Of a stretch of 64,000 nt of DNA, positions 10,877-21,357 are shown one piece after another. Source of the DNA: Dichotomocladium elegans (Eukaryota > Mucoromycota > Mucoromycetes > Mucorales > Lichtheimiaceae); contig JAIXMN010000005.1 in assembly GCA_025716815.1 (NCBI GenBank), positions 558,001 through 622,000 of the forward strand, read 5' to 3'. Both the position numbers and the translations under genes were made by a program. The notes under the pieces were generated by a model. It ran no database searches. It saw only the letters and a program-made list of their open reading frames with translations, and was not told the DNA's origin. The number at the start of each line of letters is the position of its first letter. Positions within the stretch are counted from its first letter, which is position 1.

Positions 10877-11754
10877 ATGCCCATCATGGCTGGCGAGAAA
10901 AAGTTATTCGTTTTCCGTCTTCGGCCATCACGACGGAACTACCTGGGATTGCTTCTTGTACTCACCGGTTTTTTGCTTATCCTTCTCTGCCTTATCGGCA
11001 GTCGTACATCGACCGACAAAGGTCTTCACTTTGCACGATTGACGGAACGGCCCGCCGGTTCATTGGCAATATATGCAGGCTGGCAAGGCTACTGCATTGA
11101 ACGTAGCGTGGGTGACATTAGCTGCTATTCCGATAGCAGGATCATGACAATGCCTTTTGGTAAATTTCATTTCACAACGATAGCGACATTAGATCTGCGC
11201 AGAACGCTTTCCTCCTCCCCCCCCTTTTCTGTTTGTGACAACCGTGGTAACATTATAAACGCTCGATTGGCGAGCATGTAGATGTCACTGTGGTTAACAT
11301 GTTCAATGGGACATTCCCCGCTCTCTTCCAAGATCCTGCTGAGCAAGATTCCGATTTGAATCCCATGGCGTTGCCCAATCCGCCCCATGATCCGAAAATA
11401 TATCCGGCCTCAGTGCTCTGTCTGTTGACCAGCGGGGCGTCGGTGGCAGCAGGCATTGTTTTTGTCCTGCGTTATCCTCGTTACCAGGATAAGTACTTCT
11501 CACGTGGCTTTCTTGCATGGGGCTCAGCTGTGTTGGCACTTTTGCTGCTTGCCCAGTCGACCCTCATGTATCAGAACGGTGTGAAGGAACTGAATCTTGT
11601 TTATCCACATCTTGAGGCTGTTGTCGGCCCGAATCTGACGCTTGTAGGAGTTGCATTTGCCTGCTTCGCCGTCGCAGGCTACTTGCTCCTCCATGATGTT
11701 TTCAAATCAAGCGATGAAGAGTCAGCACTCGGAGAGGGATACAATCCGTTATAA
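10877..11754 (+). CDS. Four-helix Fig1/claudin-like membrane protein
   Basis: Exons 10877-11159 and 11282-11754 encode 251 aa. The pattern is a cytosolic N-terminus, a first membrane helix (YLGLLLVLTGFLLILLCLIG), an extracellular loop, then three helices in the second half (around VLCLLTSGASVAAGIVFVL, GSAVLALLLLAQS and LTLVGVAFACFAVAGYLLL), and a short acidic tail. The first loop contains GWQGYCIERSVGDISC, which fits the G-hydrophobic-hydrophobic-GxC...C signature of fungal Fig1 proteins and related claudin-superfamily members (Sur7/PalI). Fig1 proteins act in calcium influx and membrane fusion during mating. That role is only suggested here; the topology and motif are what can be seen. A second ATG at 10886 is an alternative start. 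Confidence 0.8.
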
Positions 11755-12205
11755 CGCAATTTTTCAATATCCACATACACGCGCGCCACACACGCGCATA
11801 TATAATACATATCATTCTACATGGATTTGCACATACAGCAAATCACGCATAATACCATCACCGCCCTTCATCATCTTTCTTCCTTTCTTTTTACTTTATT
11901 TTTGTATCAATCTAGCTAGTATTTTAAACTGTTTTCGATGATATCGAATGGAATTGCCTATGATTTGTCGCGATGCCAATTATGTAGCAACGGGGATGGT
12001 TCTTTGTTCTACTATTGCCGATATATACGTGGCTGTGGCGGAGCATAGTTGACTTCCGCGCGGCGCTCTCTTTATGCTTGTGGCTTCAGATTTACAAATG
12101 ATGTTTTGTGAATGGTGCATGTAGAATGTTTCTTTTGGGAATAAATAGACCAATGGTCCAGAGATATGCTGGGTGGTACAATACAAACTCATTGCAGTTT
12201 GATAA
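11755..12205. other. Shared 3' region of two converging genes
   Basis: The Fig1-like gene (+) and APSES gene (-) converge here. Only 3' UTR-like AT-rich sequence and a short (CA/CG)n run near 11775-11800 are visible. Confidence 0.55.
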
Positions 12206-13788
12206 TTATGCCAGAAGGAAAGCGTCGGCATCAAAGTCTACCGTTGTCTTATGATGTTGTTGTTGTTGTTGCTGCTGCTGCTGCTGCTGGAAATATGCGT
12301 TATAAGTGTCTGCTGATGCCGGGTACTTGGGTGGATAGCCGTACATCATGTCTGGATGCATATAGCTTGCGGTTGGGAGTGCCATTGGGACTGAATGGTA
12401 TGATGGGACTTCTGGATCGATGACGGTAAACGGGATGATTGAGGAAAGAGACGACAGCATGGGAGAAGGTGGCGAGTTCTGCATAAGAACGGAATGGTCT
12501 ATTTTCATTTTCCTTCCATTAGATGATGACCTGCGATCATGCTCAGCCGTCTGCTCCAAAATTTTCACTAACTGTGCTCAGCATCAATGCCTCCCGGTTC
12601 GTTATTTGGGAGCCCTAGCTGTTGCAAGTCTGGATAGGATTCTAATCAGCTTTTCATTTTTGCTGGCAAGTGCATGAGATCACTGTATTACCTGTACTGA
12701 ATGAGACTCCTACTGGAGCTTCCATCATCGGTATTGGTATTGGTTGCGTCGCCGGAGAGACTTGAACTGGATTGTCTGGAGAGGGGGTTCCCGATTCGAT
12801 GGCAGTGTCGAATGATGATGATGTGGATGATGACGGCGATATTGATAACGATGATGACAACGAAAACGGACTGCGTGCCAAGAACTTCTCTGGACAGGGC
12901 TCAAGAAGCGGAAAGATGTCTTTTTCAATTACAAATCTTACAGCAAGCTCTCTTGCATCTTCAATTGGAATCCTAAAAGTAGTATTTATAAAGTGTGTCA
13001 GCAGAACAAGTTTCGTGAGGCTGAAGAACTTCATGGGAATGAGAGGGGTGTCGAGAGTAATCGGAGCCGACGAAGCCCCGAGATGACAACCGAGCAACAG
13101 GTATCATGAAGGCAACGGAGACTTACCAGACGCCCTTGAGCACCATCGCCCCGACTTTAACAACACGGCGCCTCCGTATGTTTTTCAGGATACCGTCGCG
13201 TTTTCCACGGGATATGCCAACCGCATTCAGAAGCTTTGTCCCATTGACCATCCCGTTGTCTATGCGAGCTGCCGTTAGCATTGCCAGAATGATGAGTTCT
13301 CACGTTTTCGGTTTTCAACTACCTCCTCTTCGGGTCACACATATTCCCTTGGCGTCTACTTGGTAACAGATGGTGTGCTCGGACACCCATATTGTCTTTG
13401 TCAAGGTGTTTGGCTGCCGATGCATCAAGGGCTGTCTTAGTTTAGCTCGCTTCCGAGGCCGGTACTTCTGTGGTTGCTTTTGTTGCTGTCCGCTGGATTC
13501 CGAGACAAGATGGTCGTGCACTCTTTTGTTGGTATCTGATTTGTTGATGCTTGTATTTGGTGGATGGGTCCATAAACGGGTGTCGGTTTGATAGTCGTGT
13601 GCTGGTGGGGACGACAACAGAGGTTGTGGTGAGAGCGGTAGGATGGCATAGCTCCATTGCGAAGAGTCATAGAGAGATGGAAGGATCGTACAGAATTCTG
13701 GGCAGTGATTGAGCTGATGGTCATAATAAGCACCGCTGGACAGAGTAGGTGGTGGTAGTAAAGAAGTATGTTCAAAGTCAGTGTTCAT
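12206..13788 (-). CDS. APSES-type transcription factor (Sok2/StuA/Efg1 class)
   Basis: Sequence-specific regulator of morphogenesis in fungi. Exons 13788-13323, 13259-13127, 12972-12692 and 12576-12206 join in phase to 416 aa. The APSES DNA-binding domain covers about residues 130-240: [20 protein letters not shown], then [48 protein letters not shown] and a C-terminal helix ending FPLLEP. The flanks are Ser/Pro-rich, and a polyglutamine run of about ten precedes the C-terminus FDADAFLLA. The last intron's acceptor (at 12577) was chosen because it alone restores frame; the first three exons are secure. In other fungi this class lies downstream of cAMP/PKA. It is divergent from the dynein gene across a long 1.3 kb upstream region. 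Confidence 0.9.
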
Positions 13789-15133
13789 CGCACTTTCCAA
13801 TATAAGAAGATAAAAGTGGGGGAGGAGGAAATCGGAAAGAGAAGCTTTTCGAATTTTTACTTTCTAGGAAGCGATATTTATAGAGGAAAACGGTGAGCCA
13901 GTTATATACATGTTGAATAAGTAAGCAGTCAAATGGGCTTCAACCCATGGGTAGTCTGGGCCATTTTTGTTTACTAGGCGTGGATCACACATGTTTATTT
14001 TCGCTCGACCTACCCCACATATCAAATAGCTCATAGCTCAAGAGTCGTTAAAAATAGCCAAACAATCTCGTGTCTATCTCCACTTCTGTCTTGGCCCGTG
14101 CGATAAAAAAATACGCGGTCTTTGATTGATCGGCAAACCCTCGGCACAGCTTATCCATAGACCATCGCTCCGTCTCTGATGTTACACTGAAACACACCGA
14201 ATGTTAAGCACGTGTAGATGCTGTCATCCTATGCAATATAATGCATCTTCGATGTACCCTGAAGGAAAAAGAAGGGTTCACTCACCCTGAAAGTGAGTAC
14301 CTTCTAGCTCTATATAGCTACAACGGTGGATGGTTTCAATCAGTCCAGTCAAGCACAGTAGTGCCTTGACAAAACAAAACAAACAAAACGAAGGAGGAGC
14401 TGATAGGACCCTTTAACATCAACGTCAGATGGGATGCAATATGCGTATTTACCCGTCGCTGATCTATATCCTTCTCTTTCTCTCTCTGTCTCTCTCTCTA
14501 TATATCATACATGGAAACAAGCAGGGCGTCCTTGTATCAGTTCATCTTATTCGAGCGCTCGTCATCATCCAAACGATAGCATGTGCTTTCCCTGCGGGTG
14601 GTTGCTGGGCAAGTTTCCCAAGGAAAGCTTACCGGGATGGAAGGTGGATGAGGCAAAGGTGGGCTGAGGGGTATGCATGTTTTTCCTTTACTAAATGGCA
14701 CTTGTGCTTATTTAATGTACTTAAAAATAACACTTACATCTGATGTCAATGGTTGAGGCAGAACCCAATTTCATGTTATATTTATTTTCTCATCACGTGA
14801 TAGGGCAGATTCTCGCGCGCGCGCGCCCTTGGGCCATTTCTTAAGGATCGGTGAGGTCTTCTCTTTCCGAAATACCTTAACCTGATGGTTGAAATCGGGA
14901 AAGTACTGATGTATCTATGTAAGCGCGTGCAAAAATGCGCCAAAGCAGAGTAAGATATTCTCCTCCCCCCCGATCTCTTTGTCTCTCTATCTCTCGTTTT
15001 TCTTTTTCCCTTGAGCACAACAATATATGCTTTGCACGCGTAGGACAACTCCGCAAGTATTTCAAAGGCGTTGTTATTTGCCCGGACAACCTGTCCGTCC
15101 CTTTTTTCTACTATTCTTCGTGGCATTGCCAAA
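13789..15133. other. Long upstream region between the APSES gene and the dynein gene
   Basis: No gene is supported over 1.3 kb. Low-complexity tracts are (CT)n at about 14470-14500 and alternating CG at 14815-14826. Open frames at 14429-14743 encode hydrophobic low-complexity peptides derived from the CT tract. A long promoter would fit a developmental regulator such as the leftward APSES gene. Confidence 0.55.
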
Positions 15134-17571
15134 ATGACCGTTTCTTTGGTTAATGATGCCAAAGCAATGTTATCTCCACCCAATATACCCACCTCAACTC
15201 AGTCCACCTCATCGGTGCTTTCCGGGGTAGGAACCCAAACAGTGGGATCCGAAAAAGATGAAATCTGGTCTGGCATCCTTAAAAGCGTAGCATCGTCGAA
15301 ACTGGTGCCGAGCAAGAATGTACTTGTCCTAGGTACGCTAAAGTCGATGACGGATAGAATATGAGTAACCTACAAGCAAAATGCTCAATTGCAATCCGCT
15401 TGCTTTTTTTTTTTTTTACTCTCGAACTCCCCCACATACCCCGATTTAGGTGATTCAAGCAGCGGAAAGTCAACGCTTGTTCATTACCTTAAAAACGATC
15501 CCGGGCCCCTGGCCACCAAACCCGATGATGATGATGGAGTTGGAACCAATGCATTTGGCGTCAATACAAACAACTATACACAAGTCTCTACAGAGAACCT
15601 TGACGAGGATGTGACTAACCTATTGGCGCTGGGATATACCTTCGCAGATGTTCAGGACGAAGATAACGAAGGTACGCGTTATCTCCCAGAGCATTCCTTA
15701 CGCTTCCCTCAAAGAGGAAGGATGAATAATAAGCTCATCGTTTACGGGTTTAGTGATCGCTCGTCTTGGTATGTATCAGCTTGGTCTGTCAGCAGAAGAA
15801 TACCTCCCGCTCCTGAAATTCGCTTTGAATGCTGATACTCTGGCGGACTCACTTGTCATCATTACGCTGGATTGGACACAGCCTTGGAAGTTCCTGGATT
15901 CTTTTCAGCGCTGGATCAATGTTTTGCAGCGCACCATTGACGAAATCTGCAAAGAAGGGAGCGCCGGAGAATCTTGGAGTCGAGGAAAGGCAGTGGTTGA
16001 TGAACTTCGAGAAAAAGGTAATTGACATTTTACTATCTTCCTCCACAAGCCGGCTTAGTCTCGTTAACCCATACATACGTACACTCTCTCTTTCTGTCTT
16101 TACAGTGGAACATTTCTTGCAGACTTATGCAGAGCCATCAGCCAGTGCTCTGGCCGGATACACCATGGGCGCATCCACCTCGACAGGATCTGTCCCTTCA
16201 ACCCCTATTGTTGCGACACCACTTGTCACCACGACGACCGCAGCCGATCAGGTCGCATTGCCGCTGACTCAAGGGTGCCTTACCACCAACTTTGGTGTTC
16301 CGATTGTGGTTGTATGCTGCAAGGTAAACCGATTCCGTGTCGCTATATTCGACGTCAGTCCCATATGTTTTTTTTTTGTTCGATATGTATAGACCGATGC
16401 ACTCAACATGCTTGAGCAAACACAAGACTACAAGGAAGAACAATTCGATTATATCCAGCAAACCTTGCGAACCGTCTTCATGAAATGTATAATATCTCTT
16501 GAGTTTGTATTTCCATTTCCCGTCTAATCCGTGTGCGTCTCATAGATGGTGCTGCCTTGTTTTATACCTCCACTTTACATCCTTATACATTCCACCACCT
16601 CCGGCAATATATCCTACATCGCTTGCTCACCACCAGTACTAAATCGTTCCCGTTCAATCTAAAGGCGCAGGTCATTGAACGCGACTCTGTGATTGTTCCT
16701 GCCGGGTGGGACTCCTGGGGAAAGATTCGTGTGCTGAGAGAAGGATTTGACTGCGAAGGTGTCAGTCAGGGATGGGACGCAGACATGGAGTCGATTGCCG
16801 ATCGACAGCAGCCTGGCGCACACGGTGCGCGTGGCGTGTATGAAGAAGTGATACCCGACCCCGAGACCGTAGAACAGCCTTTGAATATATCCCCTCCTGT
16901 CACTTGTGAGGATGAGCAGGTCTTTTTCGAGCGTCACCATGAAACCCTCCGACCGAGCCGGCGACCCGACGTAGTCAACAAGGCACGCTCGGGCAGCATC
17001 AATACGCGTCCCAGCGTCCTTGGCCCCATCCATAGCTCACAGGGAGCTATAGATATTGTCGACACAACCGATCCTGCAAAGACACTTCGACGCAAGGTGG
17101 GGGGGGAGGTTTAGGAAGAAATTGCGACGAAAGAGAAAAGTTATGTGTTTTTATGCTCATTCGTAATATTAGGAATCGGTGGGCGGCAAGCAGAGCCTCA
17201 AAGTAAGTCAGCATCGTAGAAGAAGGATGGCGGATATAATTGGTACTAAGCAATAACACGAATAGCCGCATGTGGACACAATCAACACATCCCTTGATTC
17301 GGTCGGGACCGGAAACGCAAGCTCAATCCCTGGAAACGAGGTCGCGTCGAACCAAGCAATTGCAAGCTTCTTCCAATCTCTTTTGTTGCGCAAGGGTGGT
17401 CCCGGTAGTTCCCCAACAACGACTTCTCCTGGAATCGGTATTCCTCCCGGCGCCGGCAGCCCAGCAACCCCTGATGGCACCACAGTCGGACCCGCGCGAC
17501 GAAATACCATTAGCAGGAAGGAGGTTCACCGTGAACTGGATCGGATGCGTCAATATGTCAACAAGCAGTGA
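15134..17571 (+). CDS. Cytoplasmic dynein light intermediate chain
   Basis: Subunit of cytoplasmic dynein that links the heavy chain to cargo adaptors. Eight exons (15134-15332, 15450-15671, 15754-16017, 16106-16323, 16393-16486, 16546-17096, 17173-17202, 17266-17571) join to 627 aa. The Ras-like fold begins with VLVLGDSSSGKSTLVHYL (P-loop near residues 67-75), followed by segments typical of DLICs: EEYLPLLKFALNAD, WTQPWKFLDSFQRWINVL, TNFGVPIVVVCCKTDAL and LKAQVIERDSVIVPAGWDSW. The C-terminal third is Pro/Ser/Gly-rich and ends in a basic helix (ISRKEVHRELDRMRQYVNK), where adaptor binding resides in homologues. All introns are GT-AG; one exon is only 30 nt. It converges on the helicase gene with 153 bp between stops. 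Confidence 0.95.
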
Positions 17572-17724
17572 TAGATTACTTATCTGTCGTTAAAAATAAC
17601 AATAACAGTGCGTTTATCTATTCTTTTTTTTTATGCAATGCAATCTTTTTTACACATACTATTGAGCGCATCTCTACCGGAAGAATAGGTATTTGCATAC
17701 CTTCCCCGAAAGAATATATCTAAT

Positions 17725-20492
17725 CTAGCATTCGCTGAATCGAAGATCAGCTTCTTCTGCGAGCCAATTCATCCAGTGTCGGAGGAAGCCACCGTCCGTC
17801 GCCTTTTTTGTATTGCTTCCTGCCTTGGTTCCAGAAAGGGTCTCTGAATCACAAATGACACACAAGTGGCGTTTAGGTCTTGTCATGGCCACTTGTTTTG
17901 TTTTTTGAGCGCGTTGCGGATAACAATGACAACATGAGTCTATTTGCCCCCATCTTTCTCCCTCCCTCCCTCTCTCTCTCTCTCTTTACCATTCAAGCGA
18001 CGTTTTTCTCCGAGAAAACCGACTTCACCCTGTTCATTTGAGCGTACCAAAGACAAAATGATGGCTTCCTTTTCACGGCCCTGAAAACCATCCACAGTAC
18101 CAATTTCAATGCGAGGCCATTTTTCCCGCATGGCACGTATCAAATGCGTGACCTGGAATGCGTAGGGTGTAATGACGCCAATGTGTTCCTCATCGAGGCC
18201 ATCGTCCAAGAGGGATTGAACATGTTTCACTGCCAGCTCTACTTCAAGTTCATTCGCGCGACTTTGCTCGCCCCCGTCCTGGGCTTCGTCGACAATCTCC
18301 TGTGAAAGCCCAGTATCGCTCGTGTCGATGAAAACAACTGGCTGCTGGGTATCATCCGTGCTGGCCACATCTGGCAGGTCCGCGAGCACATGGCTCGCAA
18401 CACTCGGATCTGCCACCAGTCTGTTGTCATACAGTTCCCGAGAGCTGAACTCCATGATCTTTTGATGCATGCGATACTGGACGTTCAACATGCACTTGAT
18501 CCTGTCGGTGTACATTTCCAAAAGTCGATCAAAAAGCGTAGTCGAAAGGTCAGTGTCCAGCGAGAGCGCACGGATCTTTGTCGATTTCTTCCTATTCTGG
18601 ATCAATGGGGTCTTTACTGTTGGTGGGAGCTGGAGATGGTCACCAGCCTACATATAAGGATCAAACCGGAATCAGTCCACATCTGTAGATACTGATCACA
18701 GGATCGCAGTTGTACTCTTACTTACCAGGATGGCCTTCTTTCCCTTGAGTAGAGCGATCCAGCATTCCGCTTTCCAGAAAGATAAGATTTCTCAAGCTTT
18801 TTCCCGATTTACTGCAAGCGAGATTGGTTCTTACCTTCTAAAGCTTGAGTAGCCTCATCGATAATGACAACGTCAAATTCTCGTTTCATCATGTTTTTGC
18901 TTCCACACCTAGAAGGGGGAAGGGGCGAGGAAGGGTGAATCGATGTGAGAGATTCTTCGTATACGTAGCGATAACGTATACGTTCCCGCTCGACTTGGGA
19001 GGTGGAGAGCAAGTCCGTACGTACCCGTTGAGTGTAGATATGAGCACATCTGCACCTGTTATAACCTCATCGAGGACTCGTCGTTCACGCGCACGATAAT
19101 CTTTTCGAAGATCCTTGAGAAGTGCGTACAATTCACGCCGCTCAGCTCGCCGCTTGGTTTTACTGATTTTTGCAAGCGTTTCATCCATCTCACGCCGCAG
19201 ATCGGCAACGATCTGACCCGAGTCGCACGTGCGTGTAATAATATCCAGCGAATGCTCCAGTACGGTTGGTAAAATGCGTGCAGGGTGGCCCACCCGAACG
19301 AGATTCATTTTATGCCGTGCTAGTCGTTCCACCAAATTGTCTAGGATACCGTCTTCTGGTTAGCTCCGCTACGTAACTGGGGCCCCTGGGAATATATATA
19401 TATATGTATGTATCTTTACCCACGGATATATTGGATGGGCCGCACACCAGCACCTTCTTGCCCTGATTGACCGCAAGTTGACGAATAATTTCGACAAGAG
19501 TGTATGTCTTTCCTGTCTATTCGCCATCATAAGCGGAAACCCTGAAGATGAGATGATCCGATCTATTTGGCAAGAAAAATGAAAACTCACACCAGGTGGG
19601 CCATGCACAAGCGCAATTTCAGGAGACCCAATAGCGAAACGGACCGCGTTCTTTTGCGACTCATTTAGCGTATCATCAAAGAACACAAGATCCGGCAGAT
19701 TTTCTGGTCTCGAAGGGTCCTTTTGACCGAGTAAAACCTGATTTAAGCCATCAGAAAGCGGTGCATTTCTTAGTTTCTCGAGGGCGCTCAGCATGCTGAT
19801 GGAGAAGATGCGTTAAGATAAAGGCATGAAAGGACCCACCGCTATCCTCTTTACCGGTCATAAGTGATGTTGTTCGCTAGCTTGACACTGTTTAATTAGG
19901 GAATATCGAGTGAGACGGACAAAGAGAACCGCCTTCCCCCCCCACAAGAGGCCATTGCGCCTTACATCTGACATCGTTCTTGTATTTCGGGTGGCAGCTC
20001 CGCATCATGCGATAATGCAACCGTGATCTTTGTATCCGTAGCCCGTAAAACCACACCCGACCATTCCGAACCCATCGGCTTTGATTTTCCGGTCTGCTTG
20101 TCTTTCTTATATTCATCGAGTCCAACAATATCACCGGTTGATATTTTGTGGGGCGGGAATGTCGGCGGGGATCGTGTGGGGTTTGCCAGCTCCAGGTCAA
20201 TCAGGCTAAGAATGAGCGTGTCAATCCACAGATTGAGCGAGCCTTTTCTTACTTACTTTTTCCCTCCTAGACCAGTACGCATTGCTGTTCGGCGCATCAG
20301 GAATGAGACTACAGGCTGAGTGATTCACACATGGTCATTCTTCTTACCCGTCACCTTGAGCCCGACCAAGGCAACCCCACGCTTTTGGAGCTGAATCGGT
20401 GTAAATGAAGAGAGAAGCTTGACTGTGTCTTCTACATCGATCTGTTTTTCCTTTTCGACGAGCTTGATTTGATGTTCAATGAAAGCTTCCAT
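17725..20492 (-). CDS. HCS1: Superfamily 1B helicase of the IGHMBP2/Hcs1 type
   Basis: 5'-3' DNA/RNA helicase related to human IGHMBP2 and yeast Hcs1. Eleven exons (20492-20348, 20284-20257, 20205-19966, 19887-19855, 19795-19591, 19516-19420, 19340-19025, 18908-18835, 18769-18726, 18647-17990, 17891-17725) give 668 aa, close to Hcs1 length. N-terminal RTGLGGKNLIDLEL and the wedge region precede Walker A GPPGTGKT, split between exons five and six (residues 214-221). Then come VLVCGPSNISVDNLVERL, Walker B VVIIDEATQALE, AGDHLQLPPTV, NVQYRMHQKIM, IGVITPYAFQV, IGTVDGFQGREKE and VAMTRPKRHLCVI. No AN1 zinc finger or R3H domain follows, so it is the short Hcs1-like form. All introns are GT-AG. Confidence 0.95.
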
Positions 20493-20742
20493 ATGGGTAA
20501 ACGCCGGTGTGTGCGAAGTGGATTTTTTTTTGGGGGGGGGAGAGGGGAAGGCCCTATTTCCGGTGGGACTCCGATATCTTTATTTTTCTCATGCCACTTT
20601 GACAAGGAAAAAATACATTGGATGGTGTGATGAAAAGCGCAGCATTGGAAAAGGTGGGTTGTCTTTTTTCACGGGGGTGGGTATTTTATTTTAATTTACA
20701 AGACTATGAAGCAAAAGAAGCGCATGATGATTTATTTTGCTA

Positions 20743-21070
20743 TTACTGCTTCTCAACAGCCTTCTTCAGCTCGTCGACCTCCTTTTTCATAGCATCAGTC
20801 AGTTTCTTCTGCTTCTCCAAAGCATCATGAATTGCCCTGAGCTTCTCTTCATCCTATAAATATGTGTTAATCAAGTGCTTCGATTTGGACATTCCAAGAC
20901 AGACTTACATGGACGCGAGCCCAGTGGTTTTCAATAGCCCGCTCCTTCTCGCCAAAGTCCTTGGTGCCTGCAGTAGCGCCCTCAGAGCCACCGAATTGGC
21001 CACTCGCGTAGAATCTGATGAATCGAGGACTTAGAATGCGAGGGTTAACACAGCGCTGAAGACGAAGCAT
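20743..21070 (-). CDS. INH1: Mitochondrial ATP synthase inhibitor IF1
   Basis: Inhibits ATP hydrolysis by F1-ATPase when the proton gradient collapses. Exons 21070-20909 and 20853-20743 give 90 aa. The N-terminal 25 residues (MLRLQRCVNPRILSPRFIRF) form a basic amphipathic presequence. The inhibitory helix follows (GTKDFGEKERAIENHWAR, with the conserved Phe and E-x-x-x-E-x-x-W/Y pattern), then a charged coiled coil (DEEKLRAIHDALEKQKKL...KKEVDELKKAVEKQ). The size and order match fungal IF1. It lies 287 bp from the divergent VAC14 start. Confidence 0.95.
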
Positions 21071-21357
21071 TTCTTGTTGTTATCGTTGTAGAGTGTGAGA
21101 ATGTGGAATAAGAAGAAAATAAATGTGAGAAGACAAATTGAACCTCTTTTTATATTTTCGACGACAGCAGCATGAATTTTGTGAGAGTTGAAAAAGGGGG
21201 GAGGGGAGGAGCGGGGGAGACGGGTCGGTGCAAGTCATGCTACACACATCACAAGCCATGATGCATTCAACGCTTTGCCCCACTCCGTAGGTGTTTTATC
21301 TGTTGTTTCTTCCCTTTATTTCTTTTTAGCCGTCCGTCCCTCTTTCTCTTTCTCTCC
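21071..21357. promoter_or_regulatory. Bidirectional upstream region between INH1 and VAC14
   Basis: 287 bp separate the two divergent start codons. The sequence contains a purine-rich block (21188-21230) and CT-rich stretches before the VAC14 ATG. No named site is recognisable. Confidence 0.5.

Noticed and set aside
12242..12300. Poly-Val/Ala frame on the plus strand
   Set aside because: Antisense of the polyglutamine tract of the APSES gene.
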